A stretch of DNA of 64,000 bases from Diphasiastrum complanatum (GCA_029204225.1 CM055104.1:25373285-25437284); one strand, 5' to 3'. Shown: positions 31,201-39,991, numbered from the stretch's first letter. Numbers and translations: made by a program. The notes: a model not told the origin generated them from the sequence alone.

Positions 31201-31319
31201 ATATCAATTATGTTGTGTCCTATTTTGTACATATTAGGATCCTTGAGAAGAGATCTATTCTGATGATGGAGATCATTCTTAAGTTGGAACAAAGTAGTGT
31301 TGTAAAACTAGCAAGTTAA
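28245..31319 (+). CDS. Copia-A-na ORF, unit 1: intact gag fused to a catalytically dead pol-like region
   Basis: The start at 28245 (MTSNGGIMLEAKERL) matches the Copia-A start; an ATG at 28179 in frame is less likely. Numbering from 28179: gag to about residue 265, then a perfect CCHC knuckle CFYCGVKGHFANEC (266-279). The remaining 765 residues are not foreign: they run collinear with Copia-A. TSHM stands where protease has SSHM, and GNGSFTSFCDKV stands for integrase DNGGEYTSNRFKDF. In RT, EEDYMEQ (617-623) matches EEDIYMEQ and CYELKRA matches LYGLKQA, while VYDGG (675-679) replaces YVDDI. In RNase H, FGHSNGVGN (893-901) replaces FSDSDFAGD. The end VKLAS equals the Copia-A tail. So acidic catalytic residues are gone while the frame stays open. 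Likely role: supplies Gag; the rest may be structural or cis-acting RNA. Confidence 0.85.
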   Translation: MTSNGGIMLEAKERLNSTNYSTWKVRMESLLELNELMDIVVGIEERPLILQEQLNFDRRAKRALHIIKMNVTNELLKEVGKCTSSSEAWNALKKIYESKSTSRVLTLRRQIFQSCQREGESAHSFVLKVKSLNDDLACIDESIKDGELVQVMLNGLLDEHSNLVQCFAIQKSLPSVNDLQEILVAEEHRLQAKGGGASTQGGDEEALFTKGKFKGKWSKQGSLEHGKHSSSLQSRKQDKSKFKCFYCGVKGHFANECHKKQNARSRLRSNVLLGDDNCCANLASFGESMVNFLDPLDLEDALVLPTSHMESCGAKLASCLYSSTHGLPRLGGSSMVLDGKCKNGKGKEGANFINGVDEDSSLEVIVANDLFVHMEKDGDAKCHSLQEDGCSSNSFHIDVCNHVGKDDGALSMLEGNGSFTSFCDKVICATSGVTFLHKKSRSKVSIMRLGEGDHKSKGREVCEVFKVGCTLNDVFMNDSEEESLSYDSLPKSLSRSSCLKRESTSITLMLKVLRILFLASNIQESSTSYGATIKREVSNFCGASIKRESCEGKGNGRVVLGKIQSMDLTSLHQLKAFYDCGGLFIHGQDGKRLVEEDYMEQLKWQLLQGKGDIIGELIEVCYELKRAVLIRFDTHLHLLYFMLNGNVGIYLLVYDGGIVFTNYSEGSNLSIDEILWDLNHVFEREYLQSFRSEDVHICKIFDVLLEDQEVDLGLLHQHQETSGNSKLVKSIKEETNGQGILDLFLQVLEGSSKVFGAARKCLLTLPHLPNLMYEHCYVNVLKLSNFNKTSSIVLHPLDLGDGIVIIAGLYDQVHEFIQILKGIEVVNMFSFEQSSRSSILVLANWQLVDIVGSSVVCKSCGGTSSISSSGFGHSNGVGNTSFWHSFTQRLSWIEDLQRQGGDGSSFMEIHVAFTICIVKCGGGMQTLVDHFHLQLVCCYFTEKPEMDTWRNSLIEILCSFTCTIFMILCKIDVRNSEASYMDTIIYINYVVSYFVHIRILEKRSILMMEIILKLEQSSVVKLAS

Positions 31320-31332
31320 GTTGAAGAGGGAG
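31320..31332 (+). other. Polypurine tract, unit 1
   Basis: GTTGAAGAGGGAG directly before LTR2, identical to that of Copia-A. Confidence 0.85.
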
Positions 31333-31979
31333 TGTGAAAATTGTCAACATTTCCTTGTCTAGTTTTAGGCCAAAATTGCTAAAAATGGCACATAGTTTAG
31401 GATCTGACTTTTCACACGTGTGAAACAGGTCTAGATATTTTTAGTAAGTGTATTTTTTCAGTATGAAGAAGTGTCAAACTTCAAGACCTTCGAAATGAGT
31501 CCATTTTCATGTATTTTGGACATATATGCCAATTTTACCTATATAGGGCATATTTTAGGTAAGGAGGGTCTAGAGAGAGGAGAGAGAGTCATCTCTCTCA
31601 GCTATATATAGCAGGTAGGCCGTGGAGAAACAGGTTGGAGCAGATCCATTGTATTCATTTGCTTAATGAGAGATTTTTCTATTGGGTTCTCCTTCCATTG
31701 TTGGCATTGTGTAGTGATTGAGTTCAAGCTTTGTGTGTATGATCTTAGGTGCTTTCCAAAAGTGGTAGGCTGATGTATTATGGACTGTATAATGCTATTT
31801 TGGGCCGCACTTGATGTTTATGGAAGTTTCCATTGGTGATAAATGTTTTTTGATCAAGTTCTTTGCATTCTAGGTAGCATAGAATGTGTTGCCAATTCCT
31901 AGCTTATGTAGTTTGGAGTGCAAGCATTCAAGCCAATGATCTTGGAGTTTAGATCCACTTAGGATCTGTATTTTTCACA
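31333..31979 (+). repeat. Copia-A-na LTR2 (shared middle LTR)
   Basis: 647 bp; serves as 3' LTR of unit 1 and 5' LTR of unit 2. One extra A (31980) separates it from the next PBS, unlike at LTR1. Palindrome at 31410-31425. Confidence 0.95.
31410..31425. promoter_or_regulatory. Perfect palindrome TTTCACACGTGTGAAA in LTR2
   Basis: Same 16-bp box as in LTR1. Confidence 0.6.
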
Positions 31980-31980
31980 A

Positions 31981-31992
31981 TGGTATCAGAGC
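31981..31992 (+). other. Primer binding site, unit 2
   Basis: TGGTATCAGAGC, one base after LTR2. Confidence 0.9.
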
Positions 31993-33153
31993 TGGTTGGC
32001 TTCTATTTATAGTAAGTATTCCATTTTTGGTGATATTTGGATGTTTGATCAAGTTCTAGCATGATTTTGCATTGCTTTGTTGATCAAATCTTACTAACCT
32101 TTGTTTTGTGAGTTGAACTTGTGGATCAAAAGCATATTTCAGGTCTATTGAAGATCAGAGGCTGAAAAGAAACTATTTTGGATCAGATCATAACACCTAA
32201 TCATTTGTGATTGTGAGGCTTGTGCATATTCAATACTAACAATGTTCTTTTCAATCCTATTGTTGACAATCTCCATTCTTGGATGAACACTCTCCTTAAG
32301 TGGATGAAACTTCTCCTTAAGTGGATGACAAATGCTCTTTTGAGTGAGTTGTAATTCTCCTAAAGGCTGAGCAAAGCTCCCATTTGGATGAAAGATCCCC
32401 TTTTTTGGGTGAACATATTGTAAGCTCCATTGTGAAGAGCATATTGTAAAGATTGTCATCAATTTTGGCATAATTTTTGGTGTACTTTGTTGAGCATGTA
32501 AGTAACTCTCCTTATGTAATTTGATTGGAGCATTTGCTGGAAGGTGTTAACCATTATGCAAGTGTGTTTTCAGGTTCTTAACAGGTTGAGGAACATTCTC
32601 ATGTGAAGTGATCTTAGATCTACATCTAAACACCAAGATTTGACAAGATAGTGAAGCTAGTCTTGTGATTCACTAAGTGTGCTCATTCATTCACCTCTAA
32701 ATCTTGTATTTATCACTTGCTGGAGTTTATAAACTTTTAGAAGTGTGGTTTACATGTGGTTTTACAGGTTGAATCAATATCTTAGTGTGGTGATCATATG
32801 TTGATCAAGTTTGTTCATTACTAGGTAATTTTGGCATCCTAGTTTTGGGTATTTTCTAAGAATGCAAGTAACTCTTCACACCATAACTTGATTTGGTCAC
32901 TTGCTGGAAAGTTTGAGAGCTTAAGCAAGAGTGTGTTCAGGTTGGTTTGAGTTTGTAATCCATTCTTAGTGTGTGCAAAGTGTTGCATGTGTTTCAATCT
33001 TCCTTTCTATGCTTGAAAGCCAAATAGTTTCAAGATAGAGGTCATTTAGGGTTCTAAATCTTTTAAGATCTTCTCCTTCTTCATTTATTGAGAGAAAGGA
33101 GAGTGCTAGGTGCATTAGAACAGAGCCTAAGGACACAAGAAGATTTTAGCATC
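31993..33153 (+). repeat. Copia-A-na leader, unit 2
   Basis: A copy of 27084-28244 with the same threefold ~184-bp repeat (32494-32960). Confidence 0.75.
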
Positions 33154-36100
33154 ATGACATCCAATGGTGGAATCATGTTGGAAGCTAAAGAGAGGTTAAA
33201 CTCTACAAACTATTCAACTTGGAAAGTGAGGATGGAGTCTTTACTAGAGTTGAATGAGCTAATGGATATAGTTGTGGGAATTGAAGAAAGACCTCTAATT
33301 CTTCAAGAGCAACTAAATTTTGATAGAAGGGCTAAAAGAGCCTTACATATCATAAAGATGAATGTTACCAATGAACTTCTTAAAGAAGTTGGTAAATGTA
33401 CTTCTTCAAGTGAAGCATGGAATGCTTTGAAGAAGATCTATGAGTCCAAATCCACATCTAGGGTTCTCACCCTAAGAAGGCAAATCTTCCAAAGTTGTCA
33501 AAGAGAGGGAGAGAGTGCACATTCATTTGTCTTGAAGGTTAAATCCTTGAATGATGATCTAGCATGCATAGATGAAAGCATAAAGGATGGGGAACTAGTT
33601 CAAGTCATGTTGAATGGTTTGCTTGATGAACATTCTAACCTTGTACAATGCTTTGCTATACAAAAGTCCTTGCCAAGTGTCAATGACTTGCAAGAGATCT
33701 TGGTGGCTGAAGAGCATAGGTTGCAAGCCAAAGGTGGTGGTGCATCAACACAAGGTGGAGATGAAGAAGCTCTTTTCACAAAGGGCAAGTTCAAAGGCAA
33801 GTGGTCCAAGCAAGGTAGTTTGGAGCATGGAAAGCATTCTTCTTCTTTGCAAAGTAGGAAGCAAGATAAGTCCAAGTTCAAATGTTTTTATTGTGGAGTG
33901 AAAGGACATTTTGCAAATGAATGCCATAAGAAACAAAATGCTAGATCTAGGTTGAGATCTAATGTACTTCTTGGAGATGATAATTGTTGTGCTAACTTGG
34001 CAAGCTTTGGTGAATCTATGGTCAATTTTTTGGATCCATTGGATCTTGAAGATGCACTAGTGTTACCTACTAGTCATATGGAGTCATGTGGAGCTAAATT
34101 AGCATCATGTTTGTACTCTTCTACTCATGGACTTCCAAGGCTTGGTGGTTCTTCAATGGTGCTAGATGGCAAGTGCAAAAATGGAAAAGGTAAGGAAGGA
34201 GCTAACTTCATCAATGGAGTTGATGAAGATTCTTCTTTGGAAGTGATTGTTGCTAATGACTTGTTTGTTCATATGGAAAAAGATGGAGATGCTAAGTGTC
34301 ATTCTTTGCAAGAAGATGGTTGTTCTTCTAATTCTTTTCATATTGATGTATGTAATCATGTGGGAAAAGATGATGGTGCTTTGAGCATGCTTGAAGGAAA
34401 TGGTTCTTTTACATCTTTTTGTGATAAAGTCATTTGTGCAACAAGTGGTGTCACATTTCTTCATAAAAAGAGTAGATCAAAGGTTTCTATCATGAGACTT
34501 GGTGAGGGAGATCACAAGTCAAAAGGAAGAGAAGTATGTGAAGTGTTCAAAGTAGGATGTACTTTGAATGATGTTTTTATGAACGATAGTGAGGAAGAAT
34601 CATTATCATATGACTCATTACCTAAATCATTGAGTAGAAGTTCATGTTTGAAAAGAGAGAGTACTTCAATCACTCTTATGTTGAAGGTACTAAGGATTCT
34701 TTTCTTGGCTTCTAATATTCAAGAGTCTTCTACTTCTTATGGTGCAACTATCAAGAGGGAGGTTTCTAACTTTTGTGGTGCTAGCATTAAGAGGGAGTCT
34801 TGTGAAGGAAAGGGCAATGGAAGAGTGGTTCTTGGGAAGATCCAAAGCATGGATCTAACATCTCTTCATCAACTCAAAGCATTCTATGATTGTGGTGGAT
34901 TGTTCATTCATGGTCAAGATGGAAAAAGGTTGGTTGAAGAAGACTACATGGAGCAACTCAAGTGGCAACTTCTTCAAGGCAAGGGAGATATCATTGGTGA
35001 GCTTATTGAGGTTTGTTATGAACTCAAGAGGGCTGTTTTGATTAGGTTTGATACTCATCTTCACCTACTCTACTTCATGTTAAATGGAAATGTTGGAATC
35101 TATCTTTTGGTTTATGATGGTGGCATTGTTTTCACTAACTATAGTGAAGGGTCAAATTTGAGCATTGATGAGATCTTGTGGGATATTAATCATGTGTTTG
35201 AGAGGGAGTATATTCAGAGTTTCAGATCTGAAGATGTTCACATATGCAAGATCTTTGATGTCTTATTGGAAGATCAAGAGGTTGATCTTGGATTGCTTCA
35301 TCAACACCAAGAGACAAGTGGCAATTCGAAGCTAGTGAAAAGTATCAAAGAAGAGACAAATGGTCAAGGCATTTTGGATCTGTTTTTACAGGTTCTTGAA
35401 GGTTCAAGTAAGGTCTTTGGAGCTGCAAGGAAGTGTCTTCTTACTCTACCTCACTTGCCTAATCTCATGTATGAACATTGTTATGTCAATGTGTTGAAAT
35501 TGTCAAATTTCAATAAAACTAGTTCCATAGTTTTGCATCCTTTGGATCTTGGAGATGGAATAGTTATCATTGCTGGTTTGTATGATCAAGTACATGAATT
35601 CATTCAGATCTTGAAAGGTATTGAAGTGGTCAATATGTTTTCTTTTGAACAAAGTTCAAGATCTAGTATTCTAGTGTTGGCAAATTGGCAACTTGTTGAC
35701 ATTGTAGGATCAAGCGTTGTGTGCAAATCTTGTGGAGGTACTTCAAGTATTTCAAGTTCAGGTTTTGGTCATTCAAATGGAGTAGGGAACACATCTTTTT
35801 GGCATTCATTCACTCAAAGGCTTTCATGGATTGAAGATCTACAAAGGCAAGGTGGTGATGGAAGTTCATTCATGGAGATACATGTTGCATTCACTATATG
35901 TATAGTGAAATGTGGAGGAGGCATGCAAACACTTGTTGATCACTTTCATTTACAACTTGTTTGCTGCTATTTTACAGAGAAACCAGAGATGGATACATGG
36001 AGGAATTCATTAATTGAGATTCTATGTTCTTTTACATGTACCATTTTTATGATTCTATGTAAAATTGATGTAAGAAATAGTGAAGCATCCTATATGGACA

Positions 36101-36228
36101 CTATTATCTATATCAATTATGTTGTGTCCTATTTTGTACATATTAGGATCCTTGAGAAGAGATCTATTCTGATGATGGAGATCATTCTTAAGTTGGAACA
36201 AAGTAGTGTTGTAAAACTAGCAAGTTAA
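33154..36228 (+). CDS. Copia-A-na ORF, unit 2 (gag plus dead pol-like region)
   Basis: Same product as unit 1. Over the whole protein the only differences I see are Leu to Ile at residues 700 and 709 (numbered from the upstream ATG at 33088), each a CTT to ATT change, 27 bases apart, close behind the VYDGG box. The gag domain, CCHC knuckle (266-279), altered RT box and altered RNase H box are the same. The near-identity shows that the duplication of the unit is very recent or homogenised. The frame is followed by GTTGAAGAGGGAG and LTR3. No independent evidence of translation. Confidence 0.85.
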   Translation: MTSNGGIMLEAKERLNSTNYSTWKVRMESLLELNELMDIVVGIEERPLILQEQLNFDRRAKRALHIIKMNVTNELLKEVGKCTSSSEAWNALKKIYESKSTSRVLTLRRQIFQSCQREGESAHSFVLKVKSLNDDLACIDESIKDGELVQVMLNGLLDEHSNLVQCFAIQKSLPSVNDLQEILVAEEHRLQAKGGGASTQGGDEEALFTKGKFKGKWSKQGSLEHGKHSSSLQSRKQDKSKFKCFYCGVKGHFANECHKKQNARSRLRSNVLLGDDNCCANLASFGESMVNFLDPLDLEDALVLPTSHMESCGAKLASCLYSSTHGLPRLGGSSMVLDGKCKNGKGKEGANFINGVDEDSSLEVIVANDLFVHMEKDGDAKCHSLQEDGCSSNSFHIDVCNHVGKDDGALSMLEGNGSFTSFCDKVICATSGVTFLHKKSRSKVSIMRLGEGDHKSKGREVCEVFKVGCTLNDVFMNDSEEESLSYDSLPKSLSRSSCLKRESTSITLMLKVLRILFLASNIQESSTSYGATIKREVSNFCGASIKRESCEGKGNGRVVLGKIQSMDLTSLHQLKAFYDCGGLFIHGQDGKRLVEEDYMEQLKWQLLQGKGDIIGELIEVCYELKRAVLIRFDTHLHLLYFMLNGNVGIYLLVYDGGIVFTNYSEGSNLSIDEILWDINHVFEREYIQSFRSEDVHICKIFDVLLEDQEVDLGLLHQHQETSGNSKLVKSIKEETNGQGILDLFLQVLEGSSKVFGAARKCLLTLPHLPNLMYEHCYVNVLKLSNFNKTSSIVLHPLDLGDGIVIIAGLYDQVHEFIQILKGIEVVNMFSFEQSSRSSILVLANWQLVDIVGSSVVCKSCGGTSSISSSGFGHSNGVGNTSFWHSFTQRLSWIEDLQRQGGDGSSFMEIHVAFTICIVKCGGGMQTLVDHFHLQLVCCYFTEKPEMDTWRNSLIEILCSFTCTIFMILCKIDVRNSEASYMDTIIYINYVVSYFVHIRILEKRSILMMEIILKLEQSSVVKLAS

Positions 36229-36241
36229 GTTGAAGAGGGAG

Positions 36242-36888
36242 TGTGAAAATTGTCAACATTTCCTTGTCTAGTTTTAGGCCAAAATTGCTAAAAATGGCAC
36301 ATAGTTTAGGATCTGACTTTTCACACGTGTGAAACAGGTCTAGATATTTTTAGTAAGTGTATTTTTTCAGTATGAAGAAGTGTCAAACTTCAAGACCTTC
36401 GAAATGAGTCCATTTTCATGTATTTTGGACATATATGCCAATTTTACCTATATAGGGCATATTTTAGGTAAGGAGGGTCTAGAGAGAGGAGAGAGAGTCA
36501 TCTCTCTCAGCTATATATAGCAGGTAGGCCGTGGAGAAACAGGTTGGATCAGATCCATTGTATTCATTTGCTTAATGAGAGATTTTTCTATTGGGTTCTC
36601 CTTCCATTGTTGGCATTGTGTAGTGATTGAGTTCAAGCTTTGTGTGTATGATCTTAGGTGCTTTCCAAAAGTGGTAGGCTGATGTATTATGGACTGTATA
36701 ATGCTATTTTGGGCCGCACTTGATGTTTATGGAAGTTTCCATTGGTGATAAATGTTTTTTGATCAAGTTCTTTGCATTCTAGGTAGCATAGAATGTGTTG
36801 CCAATTCCTAGCTTATGTAGTTTGGAGTGCAAGCATTCAAGCCAATGATCTTGGAGTTTAGATCCACTTAGGATCTGTATTTTTCACA
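36242..36888 (+). repeat. Copia-A-na LTR3
   Basis: 647 bp, nearly identical to LTR1 and LTR2 (one visible change: GGATCAG for GGAGCAG near 36547). Followed by ATGGT (36889-36893). Confidence 0.95.
36319..36334. promoter_or_regulatory. Perfect palindrome TTTCACACGTGTGAAA in LTR3
   Basis: Same 16-bp box as in LTR1 and LTR2. Confidence 0.6.
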
Positions 36889-36893
36889 ATGGT

Positions 36894-38488
36894 CTCACTG
36901 GTTGTTGGTCATATAAATGGGACATCTTCTTCCCTTCTAGTTTTGAGACTTCTCCCTCTTCCTTTTCTTCGTGTGTCTCTTCTTTTTTCTTTCTCTTCAA
37001 TGGTGGTGAAGTGACTGGTTGTGGTGTACTCACCTCCTTAGGCTTTTCAGGTTTTTCTGGTTGTTTCTCCTTTGATTGAGTTTTCAACCCACTCCGGGTG
37101 ACTATCAATACCTCTTCCCTAGGTTTATGTGTCCATAGTTCCTCATGTATCTTGAACTTCCCTTTCTCAATTGACGTAAACTTATGTTCTTTTTGCAAAA
37201 ATTCACTTGTCTTGATGGACCCTCCTTACTGGGCTCGAGAAGTCTATGTTTGATTGGCCCTGGTATCCAATTTCCATTGTTTAAGGCTTATCTTCTATTC
37301 CAACATCTATCCTCCAAATGGCCTGATTTTTGACAATATTGACATATTGTGTTGGGGCAATTTCGATTCAGATGATTGCCCTGGCAGTATCGACACACTA
37401 AACTTGACGCAGCATCCAAGGGACATCTTTGTCCCATCATGTTCTGTTGTCACTTCAGGAAGTTTACATCTGCGGCCAAAGTCGAGATATTTTTGTGCAT
37501 CACATCCATATATCCTTTTAACATAGCTTTCATATCATTAATTCCTGTATTAGATCCCGTGCTTTCATATTCTTGTTCTATGTGCATATTTTTGGTAACT
37601 GGTGCAACTTGCCTCTAGTTTAATGTATCACTCTGATAGTTCATCGAGATGGCTCTATTTTGTTGTACGTGTTGTACTATTTGTGGTGCGTGTGGTCCAT
37701 AATGACCAGGTCCTATATTCCAGGGTGTTTCCCATATATCGCTTTTAAGGTTTAGATTGTTTACTACATGAGATATTTTTGATGCTTGAGCCATAGTTAT
37801 TTGTGTTTCCTCGACTATTTCTGCTTTTCCACAACTTCTTCTAAAGTTTGGGGGTTAGTATGTCTTACTATCAGCTGCAGGTCACTTTTCAATCCTTGTA
37901 GAAAAAATGTTAATAGGAGTTCTGGGGGAAGAGCTACCTTGACTCCTACATGGCGAGATAATTTGGTTAACCGTCACAAATATTTCTTACATGCTCACCC
38001 TCACCTTGTTGGATGGAGGTTAGTGTGAATAACAGACCATCTGTTGTTCAATGAGGGACAAATTTTGCTAAGAACAACCTATGAAAGGTATCAATGTCTG
38101 CAATGGACTCTTTGGGAAGGCTATAATACCACTTCCTAGTTGTTCCAGTCAAGCTGATCGTGAAATACATTATTAGATGGCACGGATTCGAAATCCTATT
38201 TATATGACAAGCTGTCCAAATGGCATTTACATGATCTTCAGCCCCTTCATATGGTGCCCCATGGTATTCAAGAGTCGTACATCTGAATTTAGGCAACGAC
38301 TCTAAATTGGCTGGTGTAACTATAGGTTCTGTCACTCTTGCTGCCATGATTGTTGGGGGTGCAATCTTGCTTATAGCCACTAGTTCTTCGCTGTTGGCTG
38401 TATTTTGTTCCAAAAGTTGGTCGGATTCAGATGGCACTCCTTCTTCTAATACAACGTCCTCTATCAGAGTTGGTGTTCTAGATCTCAA
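36894..38488 (-). pseudogene. Gypsy-1 gag
   Basis: Minus strand from 38488: a gag capsid-like segment (LPKFRCTTLEYHGAPYEGAE, then GTTRKWYYSLPKESI, then FHRLFLAKFVPH). Further down are two CCHC knuckles near 37290-37400 (CRYCQGNHLNRNC and CQYCQKSGHLEDRC) and a Lys/Glu/Pro-rich tail (36894-37198) that runs into the protease part across the copia insertion. Stops lie between 38048 and 37200. Gag would form the particle and bind genomic RNA; this copy is dead. Confidence 0.85.
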
Positions 38489-38925
38489 GGGATATTTTGC
38501 AGAGGGTGATCATATCTGCCCATGGAATTGCTGCTTGGGACCTATGTTTACTTGTCGTTTTGTCTTGTTTGTTGGAGTTGTGGGATCAACGCTCTTCATG
38601 TGATGCTAACCACATACTAGCCATAACATTTAGCTAAACTCCTTGATGTTTCATTGACTTCTCTCATCGTTTGTAGCTAACATAGGTCTTTTACATGTTC
38701 TAAATTTCTCATCAGCGTTTGCGTCTGACGGGTTAGATAGCGCTCAACAATAGTGGCCTCAGATTGGATGCATGGTCAATGGAACAATTTTATCAACACG
38801 GTGGGACTAATAACATTCTAAGGTTAGTTTGAGAAGTTCAAACATCATAATGACCCATCTGACTGAATTTTGACATGTATTTTGTAGTCCAACTAAAGAT
38901 TCTGCACTCCCGACAGATGCACCAA
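38489..38925 (-). other. Gypsy-1 leader and probable primer binding site
   Basis: Non-coding. At 38908-38925 the minus strand reads TTGGTGCATCTGTCGGGA, a variant of the TTGGCGCCGTCTGTGGGA-type site typical of Tat/Athila elements, next to a TG...  end at 38926. Confidence 0.55.
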
Positions 38926-39218
38926 TGTTTGGAAATATTTTGACTAGGGATTGGTCCAACCGAACGCCTTATTAGGGAAGGGACCCACACTGTCCTTTTG
39001 CAACTAATCAAAGTTTGACAGTTTTTAATCCCGGGGGCCCCACTGATCACTCCGTACTCTCGGGTCAATGAGAGTTTTTCAGGTTCTCAGAGATGCGACC
39101 AACGGGAGATTGGTTTCATATTAGTGCTTATACAAATCTAAGGGCAGCTAGCGTATTGTTGATTCGCAATGAATAGATAGCCTATACTACCTAACGATGA
39201 TGTTCTTGTATGTAAACA
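38926..39218 (-). repeat. Possible Gypsy-1 5' LTR (short or truncated)
   Basis: Begins TGTTTGG directly after the PBS-like site. An end TGTAAACA near 39211-39218 would give about 293 bp, which is short for this branch. No second copy is present to confirm it. Confidence 0.3.
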
Positions 39219-39242
39219 GTGGTTAGGATGAGGAGTCCATGA

Positions 39243-39991
39243 GTGTTTATCTCAACAACAATGTCTCCAATACAAATCTCTCGAGCTACAGTGGTGTCAA
39301 AGGATATGATATCTATATTGGCAAGCCCTAAAACACATAACACTAGACAAAATCTTCATGGACCAAAGTGTACTCCATTTATAACGTGGTTCTTCGAATG
39401 TTACTATGACTGCCTAGACCATTTACTAACATCAAGTGTAGAAGTTGGCTCTTCTACACTTGGGGTTGGATCCTTTGAAGGTTGGGTAATACGTCTCAAA
39501 ATTGTTGTCAAATCTTCATCAGTAGATAAGAAAGCTGTCCAAAGGACTTGTGTCGAGTTTGTTGATGCAATATCAAAAGCATGGGGAGAAGATCACATCA
39601 CTCATTACATGGTTAGTATAAATTCTTCAAGATGCTTTCAATTTTTCATATATATTTAGATCCAAACATAAGACTAACATTATGGTTTTGACATATGCAG
39701 CACATACTAAGAGATCATACATCATTTTTTGCAAACACATATGGAAGCTTGAGTGTACAGTCATCACAAGGGTTGGAGAAGTCACATTGGCAAGCACGAG
39801 CAGCATTTCATCGAAATACACAACATGGAGGAACCAATGAAAAACAAAACTACATTTGTCAATTGCTTCAGTGGTTCTACTGTAGAGTTCAAATTCGACA
39901 TATAACAAAGTCCACACAATACAACAAGTTTAGAAAAGCATGCAAGTTCATACAGGAAGAGAAAATTAGATCATTGTTGAGTAGAAGATAA
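39243..39991 (+). CDS. Two-exon gene fragment of unknown function
   Basis: Exon 1 (39243-39611) and exon 2 (39701-39991) are joined by an 89-bp intron with a clean GTTAGT donor (39612) and a CATATGCAG acceptor (39700), phase 0. The joined protein has about 220 residues. The second exon contains a compact conserved-looking stretch (GLEKSHWQARAAFHRNTQH, then GGTNEKQN) and a basic C-terminus (EEKIRSLLSRR). I do not recognise it with certainty; similar Leu-Glu-Lys-Ser-His strings occur in repeat-borne plant proteins, so a DNA-transposon origin is possible. The start is uncertain because upstream exons may be missing, and the frame begins just beyond the Gypsy-1 edge. No RNA gene or promoter could be assigned. 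Confidence 0.45.

Larger units (their letters stand above)
26425..36888 (+). mobile_element. Copia-A-na: tandem non-autonomous copia, LTR-int-LTR-int-LTR
   Basis: Three 647-bp LTRs (26425-27071, 31333-31979, 36242-36888) alternate with two almost identical internal regions (unit length about 4909 bp). Only the outermost pair has a target-site duplication (ATGGT), so the array arose from one insertion, either as a tandem or by LTR-LTR unequal recombination afterwards. Each unit has a PBS (TGGTATCAGAGC), a leader, an ORF of 1024 codons from the homologous ATG, and the same polypurine tract as Copia-A (GTTGAAGAGGGAG). Gag looks complete; all pol catalytic motifs are altered. It must rely on enzymes from an autonomous copia such as Copia-A. 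Confidence 0.92.
13255..39218 (-). mobile_element. Gypsy-1: Ty3/gypsy element split by three copia insertions
   Basis: Read on the minus strand the parts appear in gypsy order: possible 5' LTR (38926-39218), PBS (38908-38925), gag (38488-36894), protease (26246-25926), RT/RNase H (25638-24293), integrase (24292-23671 and 21735-20980), and a second RNase H-like ORF (20330-20021 and 13589-13255). The interruptions are Copia-A-na, Copia-F3 and Copia-A. At the two insertions with target-site duplications the gypsy frame can be followed straight across. Each domain carries stops and frameshifts, so the element is dead and older than its insertions. The 3' end is cut by Copia-B, and no 3' LTR is visible. 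A second RNase H after integrase suggests the Tat-like branch; this is from knowledge of that branch, not proven here. Confidence 0.85.
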
